Source: Sipunculus nudus
Taxonomy: Eukaryota; Annelida; Sipuncula; Golfingiida; Sipunculidae
Length of the DNA: 64,000 bases
Reading direction: 5' to 3'
NCBI GenBank assembly: GCA_026874595.1
Contig: CM049318.1
Location: 34,429,956 to 34,493,955 of the forward strand
Part shown: piece by piece, positions 48,829-59,509 of the stretch
Numbering within the stretch: position 1 is the first letter of the stretch
How the letters are laid out: each line of letters begins with the position of its first letter
Made by a program: the position numbers and the translations under genes
Notes under the pieces: model-generated
Database searches by the model: none
What the model was told of the DNA's origin: nothing
The model's input: only the letters and a program-made list of their open reading frames with translations

Positions 48829-48990
48829 GACATTGCCAAGTGGTCAAGGCATTGGACTATGAAGGTCCCTGGTTTGAACGTTGCCAGAGCCTCAAGTGTA
48901 AAATTAATGGAATCTCGATGGAACATCAGAGATTTGCTCTAATGTCTTAAGGAAAATGATGTAACGGGTCCAGTTTGCACAGGCCCACAT
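48829..48990 (+). mobile_element. tRNA-derived SINE (family S1), plus-strand copy
   Basis: The tRNA-like head has an A box TTGCCAAGTGG near 48842 and a B box GGTTTGAACG near 48873, separated by an anticodon-arm-like stretch. The non-tRNA body ('gcctcaa.tgtaaaattaatgga', 'agatttgctctaatgt') matches the minus-strand copy at 9536-9692. Several mismatches in the stems argue against a functional tRNA. Confidence 0.65.
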
Positions 48991-49189
48991 CATCTTCTTC
49001 ACCAACAATGAGAAAATTGGGAAAGTTAGATTCCAGGTATTGGCCTTCACATATCGTAGGGAGAAAATTAAGCAAAGTCTGTGAATGTACTATAGTAAAT
49101 TCCACTCCAAGCCAGGCACGAAGGTATCCAAGATGCACTAATTTCTAGTTTAAATTACCGTAGTTTGGATTCAGGCCTTTGTGTAAAGG

Positions 49190-49318
49190 TTTATGTTGGC
49201 TTTCTTGTCCAACTTGGCAAGTAGGAGTCAGCTTTTGGTTGCCATACCACCATTTAATATCCAAAACTTTTACTTGCTCTGGGCAAGCAGTAAACCATTA
49301 ATGTCAAACCCTGGATTA
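49190..49318 (-). mobile_element. hAT-like non-autonomous element, partial copy 2
   Basis: The reverse complement of this stretch contains 'cagggtttgacattaatggtttactgcttgcccagagcaagtaaaa' and '.ggcaacca', corresponding to the left half of the element at 7740-8130. The right half is missing. Confidence 0.6.
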
Positions 49319-51054
49319 TACTTTTGATCTAATCTGGAGATTTTAATTTATATAGAAAGTGTTATAATGTTAGAAAATTATCCTGATTCAGTCTCCATTT
49401 CTCAGGGCAGATATTCCTGACATAAAATGGACCTTTGTCCAGTGTTATTGAAGTGCTCCACATCCCTGCAGGAAAAGTGAAAATCTTTTCACACAGGACC
49501 ATCTTGGGAAAATGGGTAGCAAAAAGTTGCATTTGGCTTGACAAATGTCACATAAAAGTGTTTGTTGTTGGCATCCCTTTAATCACATTAATGTCTTAAC
49601 CTGATATATAAAAAACATTTATTATGCGGGGTGTCATGTTTAATTATCTTGAACTGTACCAGGTGAAGTCAACAGATGTATATCATTGATAAACTGGGGT
49701 TGTAGAGCCCAGACTGAGAACAGAGGTCTTATTGATTAAGGGAATTATGATATGGATGTGAGCATAGCACATACAGATTGGCTTTCTGATCATTGAGGCT
49801 GTATTGATCGCTTGCTGTTCATGGTTAACCCCCTCGCCTAGCCAAGACAGCTGGGTTTAATCAACTGTTGAAACAGTAAAAGATTATGTGCAGCCTGCTT
49901 TACTAATGCTTCAAAGCCGCCTCCACTAGGGCCTCTGTCACGTGAAGGTATGTGGAACTGTATGAACGGGTCCTTTTTATTTCAAGTTTGTACTCTCTTG
50001 ATGCTACAAAGTTGTATTGATCTACAGGTGTGTAGAATTAAACTCCACTCTAATAATTTCCTAAACTTAGCAGGGACATGTCCATCTCACATAAGGTATG
50101 TGAAATTATGAAAGTTAGTTATTTTTTTATGCCAGCCATTTTTCTCAGGCTGCAAATCTGATTCTGTGTTCAGGTAGATCATTTTATGTTAATTAAGGTA
50201 CATGAAAAAGTGACTGATATATACTTTCTTGTGTGGTTAGAAGTTGATGGTATATATCTGTCATCATTAGATTAAAGGTGAACATGGGGGCAATATAGAT
50301 TTGTTTAAGCTACTAACTGAATTAACATCAACATTAACCTAAAGATGGTTTGATTTGATCACTGACATATTTATATAATATATGTGAATATTTACAAGTT
50401 AAAATATTCATGAAACATATCAGGAATTTTAACTGAAGACAATGATAAAACTCTTGTTGTCACATGCTTTCAAAAACTTTCTCTTGAGGTATTTTTGGGG
50501 AAATTACTGCAAATAGTCTCAGATATAGGTGTGTAACAGGAGAGATTAAGTCACCCAAGTAGTTGATAGGAGGGAAACTATTGGGTCTGTAGTACTATGT
50601 ATGCAGGTTGTTTGGATACAGTGTGTATGAACCGTTTGACCCGCCAGACAGTGTAAACAACCTGTCACTTGAAGTATATGATTAATGTACTGAAGCATAC
50701 CTGCAAATTTCCTTTGTACACATATTTAATTCACATTCAGTATTATCAGCTACGAAACACGAAATGTAAGACCAACCAGCGAGAAAGAATTTACCACCCA
50801 CAAGTAGGATTATGATTTTTTCCTGTGATAAAAATTTTCTTTTTTATTTGATGTTTATAAAAAAAATTTTATTAAAATTCTTTAAAACCTTTGACAGTGT
50901 ATAAGAATAACATTGAGAAATAATTAATTTATCACTGATACAGAACTATAATTTTTTTAAAGAATTTTGGGTGGAGTTAACAACCTCCTTTTTTTTCATG
51001 CTTTCTAAACTATTAATATGTACCATTAACATCTGCAGAACTACATTCTGGTTT
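49319..51054. other. AT-rich non-coding stretch
   Basis: Nothing recognised on either strand. Confidence 0.45.
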
Positions 51055-51245
51055 ATGAATAGGATGGGGGTTTGCATGCCATAATCCTGGTGTCAACCAG
51101 GCTTGGTGCCCCACGCCTATAGGTCCTGTGAGTGTGTCATCCCCAGTGCTGGGTCATAACATGTGGGATCCCCAAAAAGGTGCACCCAATTGTGAGTGAA
51201 ACACAACTGGTGTGCACAGTCTCCTCAATAAGTCTGCTGCTCGTA
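51055..51245 (-). mobile_element. tRNA-derived SINE (family S2), partial minus-strand copy
   Basis: The reverse complement contains 'tgtttcactcacaattgggtgcacc' and 'gggatcccacatgttatgacccagca', matching the body of the intact element at 31067-31473. The tRNA-like head is not visible. Confidence 0.65.
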
Positions 51246-52369
51246 GTGCGCATCCTGATTGGGGGCAGATCGGGAAAATTCTCACCACCTCAACCTTTAT
51301 TCGAATTCAAGATATCTGAGTTTAGAGCCATGTGTGCTACTCTAGACCTCAGAAGCAAGTGATACAGAAACTTAATTGTACATAATCTTTATGTAGGTGA
51401 ACTGCAGTTGTACCAGTATGCATAATTTGATTTTTAATCATTTATAACCAGGTATTAATTGCGTAGCATTGTTGTGATATGAATAAATTTAATTGTTATG
51501 TTGCCAACTTGAAAACATTTTTATGTTTTCTGATTGTCATGAATTGTAGCCCTGCCTTATTGAGTTAAATTAAAGTTCATTAAAATGATAAATGTAGGTT
51601 TAATGTAAATAACCAGGTCAGGCCAGACAGAAACATGGCACACAACTTCAGGCACTCCTGAGCTCTAAGAGTAATTACGTTTAATATCACTGGAAAATCA
51701 ACCGTGGAAGAAATGTATGATCAGTTGATGATCCCTTCTTTTCGGAATGACATTTTCAAGTTGTCAATTAAATCACAGAGAATTAGAGATTAGGTGTTTT
51801 ACATAAACATCAAGGCAGGTGTCCTAGTGAATGTTACCAACCCCTACCCATCTTCAGATGAAACTGCGAGTTTGATAAACATGTCCTCAGCCACGTGGCC
51901 TTGTGAAAAGAAATACATTAACCTGATATACGGGATGAAAGCCCGCCATCTCAGTTGGTAAACGTTCTTTGACAGAGGCTTTGTTTCTAATTGTGTCATG
52001 ACATTCTGGTATTGAGACCCAGGTGACCACGCGGATTGCTGTCATTACGAGAGCACCCAGCATAGAGACCCATTCCTGGGGAACAGGAAGAAAAAAAAAC
52101 ATAGCGGCTGAACGTGGATCAGTTCATCCGACTGCTGCAGTACAAAACAGATTTCTTTATTCTCATTAGATTTTCAGTTCTCTATGTCTCGTGAACTATC
52201 CCGGGCTTATCATGTTTCAGCCCGTTTGACTTTAAATCAATTTCCTCTAACAGGGGATAGAATGAAGCGGTCTCCTGTATAACGCCAGGCTGCCTACACG
52301 TTGATTGTGGAATACTTGATCACAGTACATTGTTCACTGTGCTGCAAGCTGCCAGAAGCTCTGTGTTGT
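51246..52369. other. non-coding stretch, nothing recognised
   Basis: No gene recognised. Short open frames at 51132-51362 and 51887-52102 show no domain. Confidence 0.4.
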
Positions 52370-53070
52370 CAGTTTAATACCAGGTAAAACATGTACAGTC
52401 TTGTAGCAATATATTTCTGTATATTCCAGGTAAATATCTGTTATTTTGTTTCCATGTTTTTTTTTTGCATTGGTTAAAAGCATGCATGATTCAGTTTTCA
52501 TGAGGTTTATGTGTAGTTTTGTATCCACATATTAGCCTCATAACCAGGCAAAACATGCATGATCTTTTTTCGGAATATAGTATGTATAAACCAGATGAAT
52601 ATTTTACATTTTTTTCACATTTTGTGCATTGTTTGTTGTCTATCTATTGTCTCCATGAACCAGGTTATACCCATGCATGATTCAGTCTTAATGTTGCTTG
52701 TGTATTGTGTTCACATATATTGTCTCTATAACTAGGAAATCCATGCATGATTTAGTTTATGCAGTCCTTGTTAACCAGGTAAATATCATGCATGATATAT
52801 TGTTTCCATATCGACTTTGTACATCAGGTGAAATATGCACGAGTTTGTAGCCATGTGGGCATGGAAACAGTTGTGTGACAATTATAAATCAAATTTTTAA
52901 CATTTTGTATAACTCAGGTAAAACGTGCACAATTTATTTCCACATATTGAGTTTGCACATTAGGTGAAACATTAATGAATCTGTCTTCTATTATTCTTTG
53001 TTAACCTTTGAAAAATGTATGAATATCTGTCCAAGAAAGCTTTGTAGTCCAGGCTAACCAAGCATTATTT
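52370..53070 (+). repeat. degenerate tandem repeat ('accaggtaaaacatgcatgatt')
   Basis: At least nine diverged occurrences of 'accaggtaaaa.atgcatgat.tagttt' alternate with 'attgtttccatat.g' type sequence, spaced about 50-110 bases apart. An old, heavily decayed minisatellite. Confidence 0.65.
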
Positions 53071-53366
53071 GATTTCAGTGTAGTTTTGTAAACCAGGGCC
53101 CTGTTGAAATAAGAATGCAGTGGGCTTAAGTCTCCTTGCTTTATTTCATTTCAAAACAGACTTATGTCATTTCGTATTTGGCTTGAGTCAAAAACGGGTG
53201 ATATTGGGCTTAAGCCAGGTTAATGCAACAGCAACAGATTATGCATGGTTTTGTTCCTATGTGAAAGTGCTTGATATTTTGTTGCTGATTTGTGTGTTTA
53301 TTGCGTAGTTCACCAGGTTATCAGTAGCTAGTTTATTGTTACCTTTGAACCTTTTTTAAGGATTGT

Positions 53367-53769
53367 GCTACTGGTTTCTGTATTCTAGGGGTAGAACACA
53401 TGGTTCAAAACCATGGAGACCCAGAGTTCAAATCTCAGCAGTGAGGTTTTTCACGGTCAGCCTCACATCCAGGGTGAGCACTTTGCAGGAATTATGGGGA
53501 GACTGTGCCTCATGGTCATGTTCCACTCACAATGGAGTCCACATTTTCAGGGGTTCCTAGGTGTTATGACCCAGCAATGGGGATGAGTACACAACCAGGA
53601 CCAGGAATGGTACACAAATCTTGGCTGAAGCCTGGGTTATCATGTGCCACTGCCACTCTGTCACATACCAGTAATACAAAACAGAAATAGAATTCTGCAG
53701 ATGTACACAGCAATGTATTTGGTTAAGCTTGCATTAAAAAATATGGTGGCAATTTCCCATAAAAAAAAT
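53367..53769 (+). mobile_element. tRNA-derived SINE (family S2), copy 2
   Basis: The head 'ggtttctgtattctaggggtagaacac', a B-box-like GAGTTCAAATC near 53424, then 'ttgcaggaatta.gggga.gact', 'ttccactcacaa', 'ggggttcctaggtgttatgacccagca', 'gctgaagcctgggttatcatg' and a terminal A-rich tail. This parallels 31067-31473 along the whole length. A clear target duplication is not visible. Confidence 0.8.
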
Positions 53770-55499
53770 GAAAGAATGCAAATTGTCTTCTGAATGGTGA
53801 TGAACATATGAGTGAAATGGTATTATTAAGCCTTCTTGGTTTAAGGTTGCATAAAATCAGTGTCCTAAAATCATAACATGTGGTAAAAACATTGTAGAGA
53901 ATTGTTGAAGTTTTCCAAGATTTGTCGATTTTGGCTTCTAGGTTCTGGTTTGAACCATATGGATCATCTGCTCCATAGTACAAATTGCCTCAAGCATAGG
54001 GCTATGTCATGTGCTCCTAGGAATCATGTAAACATTCTTTAATTAGTGTTGTCATAATGGATCAAATTGGTTGTATTTCATGAAACTGATCAGAAAGAGT
54101 TACTGTACACACGTGCAAAGAAGATATATATTTTGGGTAAAACTATCTTGTTTTAGTTCTGTCCAAAGTGCAAAGAGGTTGGGACACAGAGTAGCTCCAA
54201 TTCTCGATGAATAAGAGGCAGTTAGAACATTGCAATCCTAGGACAGTTAGCCGAGTCAGCAGTTTTACCTTTCAATTTCTTTTATGAGCCAAAATGGCTA
54301 GCTGGGATTTATGCCTTTTCCCTCTTTCAAGTACCTTTCAGTTTATCTGTTTCACAGTCATGTAGCATTTTACATATATCACAATTTAGTAAATCCTTCC
54401 ACTTAATACAACAAAGTAATTTAGGCACATATGGGTAATTCTGGTGGTAAATTCACACGAGGGCCCCGGTTTTTGAGCAAGTAATTCAGTACTGTTTGTG
54501 GAACAATCTAATTTCTAATTAGGAATTTATAATCAAGGGAGTAGAGGGATGAGAAAAGTGAGTGTGTGCAAATGCACAAAACCCCTCAAGAGCCTCCAGA
54601 AAAATTATGACCTGGTCATGACAAGTGTGGAGGCCATTATGTGATCAGTTTAAGTGCAAAAGAGAAAGGGGCACACTCAGGTGGGAACAACAATTTAAGG
54701 TATCAATAATTACGAATCCATTAGCCAAAGAATGCTCAAACAAAAACAAACTTGTCTTACATCTGAGCGCTGAAAATGTGTGTACCAAATTTAGGTGACA
54801 AAATATTAGCTAATGCAGGTAAAATGTTGTGGAGGAGAAACACATCTTTGTATATACATTGGAAAATGTTTGATTCCTCTTTTTTTAAATATAAGCAAAG
54901 TACACATTACACAAATGGATTCACTTGACACCAGACAGGGTACTTCGCCGTCCAAAGTGAATTGATTGAAACCCCACCGACATGACCTCTGGGATGAAAA
55001 TAATCTGTTCAATCCCAGTTAATATCAATGTAATAAATTTCAAGGGTGAACAGATAAGATCTATGCATATTTTCAAAAACATACCATTTTATTCCTAACA
55101 GCTAGAATTGAGTTATTTGGCTGTAACTAGACATTTGCTTTTTCTTTTTGTTAGAGAAAAAATGATCCATTTACGATATCATTAGGTTCCATTATGTACT
55201 TTAGCTACTGTGGCTAGAAGTTTCAAAGGATTTCCTCATTACAGGAAGAAGTAGATCCATTTATTCCTTCATTAGGTCACTCACTGTGCATTTGCTGGTC
55301 TGGGTGTTTTTTTCTAAGACTTGTCTAAATGTCATTTTCCAGTGTCTCAGCTGTCATGAAAAAATTCTTTTTTTTTTTTAATTTTTTTTTATTTTGCTAA
55401 GAGAACTCGCTGTTTAAGGTCCTGTTTTATTATCAGTTAAGATTCCTTATCATAAACTTATTGTAGTCATTTGTTGAATCATCCAACTTTGTGAGATTA
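53770..55499. other. non-coding stretch, nothing recognised
   Basis: No gene recognised. T-rich runs lie at 55367-55395. Minus-strand open frames (53723-53983, 54806-55012) show no family features. Confidence 0.45.
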
Positions 55500-55504
55500 T
55501 ATTT

Positions 55505-56185
55505 AAAAAAGGAATTATGATAACTGTGCATCACCCTTTCATCACTGTTCATTATCATTTCATCACAGTGCATCACCTCTTCATTACTGTGCATCACCTC
55601 TTTATCACTGTGCATCACCATTTTGTCAATGTGCATCACCATTGCACCAGTGTGCATCATTTCTTTATCACTGTTCATCACTTCTTCCTGCTCTATCTGT
55701 CATTACTGTGCATCGTTCCTGCTCAACCCGTCATTACTGTGCATAATTCCTGCTCTACCCGTCATTACTGTGCATCATTCCTGCTCTACCCGTTATTACT
55801 GTTCATCATTCCTGCTAAACCTGTCATTACTTTGCATCATTCCTGCTCTACCCCTCATTACTGTTCCTCATTCCTGTTGTACTGTTTCATAAGTCTACAA
55901 TACTCTTGCTTTTCCTATGCCTCACAGAATGTCTTTTAACATTATTTCTGCAGTATCTCAACGTTACTGTGCATCATCTTTGCATGAATTACACTGGTGT
56001 AACACAATGTGCATCACCTCACAATGTGCATCACCTCCACGTCACAGTGTGTCCCCTCTGCCTCACTGCATGTCATCTCTAGATCACTGTGTCACCTCTG
56101 AGTTAATGTGACACCTCTTCTCAGCATCACCCATGTATCTTTGTTCATCAGTCACCTCTTTGCCACTGTATGAGCCCAGTGTCAC
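55505..56185 (+). repeat. 'catcactgtg' tandem array upstream of the GALNT exon
   Basis: More than twenty imperfect units of 'atcac..tgtgcatcacctcttt.' (about 21 bp on the left) grade into 'cattactgtgcatcattcctgctctacccgt' units (about 32 bp, 55690-55880) and back. All frames stay partly open, which produces histidine- and threonine-rich pseudo-proteins (for example repeated ITVHH) on both strands. These are repeat by-products. The array ends about 110 bases before the splice acceptor of the first GALNT coding exon. Confidence 0.85.
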
Positions 56186-56296
56186 TGTTACAAGTGTTAG
56201 TCACCCTTTATCTGTGTACTGCAATCTTACAGCTACTGTATGATAATGTGTTTCTTTGTATATTATAATATTTGTATTATCTCTGTATATTTTCAG

Positions 56297-56563
56297 ATCT
56301 GCTGAGGACAAAAAAGATGTGATGCTGTGACAGTCAGTGTATGTTTACCAGTTATCTGAAAACAATTTTAAAACCACAATAGAACCTTGGCATTGTGATC
56401 AAGAACAGGATACATCAGAGGATTTTCTGTACAGGATATCATTGGATGATGATATAATTGTGGGATACATCTGTGTTAATATTGGGTGATCCTTCATTTA
56501 ACTTGTGATATATTGATTATTAAATTTCATGCCATCGTAGTGACAAGCAGATAAGCAATAATC
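56297..56563 (+). other. GALNT: 5' untranslated part of GALNT exon, with short uORFs
   Basis: A pyrimidine/AT-rich tract ending 'atctctgtatattttcag' (AG at 56295-56296) makes a plausible 3' splice site. The exon then runs to the start codon at 56564. It contains several upstream ATGs followed almost at once by stops, for example ATG-TGA at 56317 and ATG-CTG-TGA at 56322. If the acceptor is real, the promoter and a non-coding first exon lie further upstream and I could not locate them. The alternative is that transcription starts inside this stretch. Confidence 0.45.
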
Positions 56564-56936
56564 ATGGCAGGATTTCTGAAAAGAAGAAAAACAATGTTTT
56601 TCAAAGTGATTGTGGGCATTCCAGTGTTGTGGTTTGCATGCATCGGATTTTTGACGGTAATGAGTACTAATTCTGGTCCCGGTGACACTGAGGGTAATCC
56701 GAGGTTCTGGCCCCGCATGCAACAGGAAAGGAAGGAACCCCAAGACCAGGTCCTAGAAAGACCTGACCCCAATAAAATGAATGCATTTCATAAACTAAAT
56801 GATGGCTTAAAGCATCGAAATGAACGTGACGTGATTCAGGACGAGGGGTTTGGAGGCCATGAAGGAATTCCGCCAGGACAGCAGGATAGCCCTGTAAAGC
56901 ACGCTAAAGTACCAACAGCCGATCCAAAGGCACCAG
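56564..56936 (+). CDS. GALNT: polypeptide GalNAc-transferase, first coding exon (signal anchor and stem)
   Basis: This encodes residues 1-124 and the first base of codon 125 of a Golgi type II membrane enzyme that transfers N-acetylgalactosamine from UDP-GalNAc to Ser/Thr to begin mucin-type O-glycosylation. Residues 1-10 (MAGFLKRRKT) form a short basic cytosolic tail. About residues 11-33 (MFFKVIVGIPVLWFACIGFL region) form a single signal-anchor helix. The remainder is a hydrophilic, proline- and charge-rich stem. The start is the first ATG of the frame and has A at -3 and G at +4. The exon is taken to end at CAG|GC because only this joins in frame to 60292, giving ..KAPG|EMGK.., the PGEMGK signature common just before the catalytic domain in this family. 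A GT donor three bases on (AA|GTATAA) would shift the frame into an immediate stop. The family is firm from exon 2; the exact paralogue is not decided. Confidence 0.85.
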
Positions 56937-58475
56937 GCAAGTATAACCTTTATATATCAAGATCCTAGTTCCAGGCAGGTATAAACTCAGTATTAACATT
57001 CCAAATGTTACAGCAAGTTTGCGCCCAATATGAGAGCTTAAAGCTCCAGGCAACTGATATTCCATACAAGTATACACCTACAACATTGGATATCAAAGCT
57101 CCAGGCAAGTATACACCTACAACGTTAGATATTAAAGTGCCAGGCAAGTATACACCTACAATATTAGATCCTAAAGTTCTGACCAAGTGTACACTTAAAA
57201 CACCTGACCCTAAAGCTTCATGCAAGTGTACATTTACAACATTAAAGGGACATAATCAGGAGCTAAATTATGGCTATATTTTCACACTATCAGTTCAGTT
57301 TTGCTTAATACAAATGTTTCCCAGAAAAAAACATCCATGCACACGGTCTCATTTCCTTGCATACAGCTGTTTAACACCATGTTATGGATCTGCTTGTTGG
57401 TAAACCTACAACATTAGATATTAAAGCTCAAGTCAAGTATTCACCTAAAATGCTAGATCCTAAAGCATCAGGCAAAAATATACAGCTACAATTCTAGATC
57501 CTATAGCTCCAGGCAAGAATATAGATCTTTACAACAGTCTATCCTATAGCTCCGGGCAAGTATTCACCCACAACACAAGATCCTAAAGCATCAGGCAAGT
57601 TTAAAGCTACAATTCTAGATCCTAAAGCTTCAGGCAAGTATATAGAGCTCTACAACACTGGATCCTATAGCTCCAGGCAAGTATATAGAGCTCAACAACA
57701 CTGGATCCTATAGCTCCAGGCAAGTATATAGAGCTCAACAACACTGGATCCTATAGCTCCAGGCAAGTATATAGAGCTCTACAACACTGGATCCTATAGC
57801 TCCAGGCAAGTATATAGAGCTCAACAACACTGGATCCTATAGCTCCAGGCAAGAATATAGAGATCAACAACACTGGATCCTATAGCTCCAGGCAAGAATA
57901 TAGAGCTCAGCAACACTGGATCCTATAGCTCCTGGCAAGTATATAGAGCTCAGCAACACTGGATCCTATAGCTCCTGGCAAGTATATAGAGCTCTACAAC
58001 ACTAGATCCTATAGCTCCAGGCAAGTATGCACCTACAACACTGGATCCTATAGCTGCAGGCAAGTATATAGAGCTCTACAACACTGGATCCTATAGCTCC
58101 AGGCAAGTATATAGAGCTCTACAACACTGGATCCTATAGCTCCAGGCAAGTATGCACCTACAACACTGGATCCTATAGCTCCAGGCAAGTATATAGAGCT
58201 CTACAACACTGGATCCTATAGCTCCAGGCAAGTATATAGAACTCTTCAACACTGGATCCTATAGCTCCAGGCAAGTATATAGAGCTCTACAACACTGGGT
58301 CCTATAGCTCCAGGCAAGTATATAGAGCTCTACAACACTGGATCCTATGGCTCCAGGCAAGTATATAGAGCTCTACAACACTGGATCCTATAGCTCCAGG
58401 CAAGTATGCACCTACAACGTTAGATATTAAAACTCCAGGCAAGTGAACACCTACAACACTGGATCCTTAAGCATT
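56921..58475 (+). repeat. minisatellite derived from the exon end and its GC splice donor
   Basis: Units follow the plan 'gatcct..agctccaggcaagtat..ac..tacaaca.tg'. The array starts with the exon end itself (56921-56950) and a shortened second unit (56961-56985, where CAGGCAGGTATAA creates a GT donor). Five 39-bp units at about 57050-57240 read as 13-residue repeats such as KYTPTTLDIKAPG. After the family D insertion it continues to 58475. The nine-mer CAGGCAAGT occurs at 57631 and then every 43 bp (57674, 57717, 57760, 57803; variant copies at 57846-57975; 58018), then at 58057, 58100, 58143, 58182, 58225, 58268, 58311, 58354, 58397 and 58436. Steps are 43 or 39 bp. Long units carry 'tatatagagctctac', short ones 'tatgcacctac'. 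Confidence 0.95.
57242..57405 (+). mobile_element. TTAAAGGGACATAA element (family D), copy 2, inside the minisatellite
   Basis: Matches 10882-11044 from 'ttaaagggacataat' to 'gcttgttggtaaa'. It interrupts a minisatellite unit: 'acatttacaacat' precedes it and 'cctacaacattagatatt' resumes after it, so it inserted after the array had begun to form. The 132-residue open frame spanning 57005-57403 joins array and element sequence and is not a separate gene. Confidence 0.75.
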
Positions 58476-59509
58476 AAGGAAATACACATGTCATTATCAG
58501 GCTTTAATGGTTCAGGAAGTTCATAAAAAATCATCAAATTCAGGAACAAGTATTTGTTAAGTAGGATGAAGAGGTTGTTGATGTCTGATCACTATCAGTG
58601 CTGAATGAAGAATTTAGTTCCTTATCTCAATGTGTACCTTGAACACAGTTTCTTACGGGTCCACATTTATCTTATCTAGTTAAACATTCAAAAGGTCCTA
58701 CTGGTATAAGGGAGTCCTACATACATTGTAGATGATAAAGATATATAAAACTCTTTGGAGTATACTCCATTTAAACCTTTATGAATTATTTATATATTGC
58801 AAATGAAATTCCCCATGCCTACTTAAGTATGAATAGTATAAATAGAAAATTTTCTTTTGCAATTCTGTTAAGAATGTTTTGTCCAATTGCAGCTGGAATT
58901 CTGTGATATTAATTGTAACATTTCCTACAGAAATAATGCCAAGATGTTTTGCTTGATTGCAGCCAAAACATAGCCTTATTAATAAAACCACTTCTTGCTA
59001 TATTTAACCTTTATTTTCTTGTAGCAAGGAAGTAAACATAATTAAGGAAACAGTTCCAACCATAATAATGATAAGAGAAAGAACCAAAATGTAGACATTT
59101 CGGTTGAAAGTTGAAAAACACTGAAAATAATGACAAGATTTTGTCTTTTTTAAAAGCAGCCTGAATGCAGCCTTTTAATCAACAGAAATGTTTTTTTACA
59201 GAAACAGGAGAAGATATATTAATGGATCACAGCCAAAACTGAGACATATGATGAAATACTATTGATGACAATAGATATTTGCCATGTAATCAGAAACAAG
59301 CTTTAACATACCTGTTTCTACCAGCAGGACTTGGTACAATCTAATTGTAGGATCATGTTCAATGAATGAAAGAAATAAAATGACTGATCAATTATTAATG
59401 GATTATTTTATGTATCTTCTATATTACCATTAATGTTGCCGTATTAAATTATACCTGAAATAACAGTTAAATAAGCCCAGTCTGACTTGTTATATGCCTG
59501 TCAACAGTT
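58476..59509. other. intronic stretch, nothing recognised
   Basis: Intronic sequence without a recognised exon. A repeat G fragment ('ggatcatgttcaatgaatgaaagaaa') lies at 59350-59430. Confidence 0.45.

Noticed and set aside
48829-48900. Functional tRNA gene
   Set aside because: Mismatched stems and a shared non-tRNA body with the copy at 9536-9692 show that it is a SINE.
55517-55939. 140-residue histidine/threonine-rich open frame, with matching frames on the other strand
   Set aside because: It lies wholly in the 'catcactgtg' tandem array. All frames are kept open by the repeat period, and no start context or domain supports a protein.
56937-56942. Use of the adjacent GT (AA|GTATAA) as the GALNT donor
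   Set aside because: Joining it to 60292 shifts the frame and meets a stop within a few codons, while the GC donor gives the family-typical junction.
57005-57403. 132-residue open frame inside the GALNT intron as a separate gene or exon
   Set aside because: It joins minisatellite units to the inserted TTAAAGGG element. I see no splice sites that would link it in frame, and the downstream array is not open. Kept only as a hint about the array's origin.
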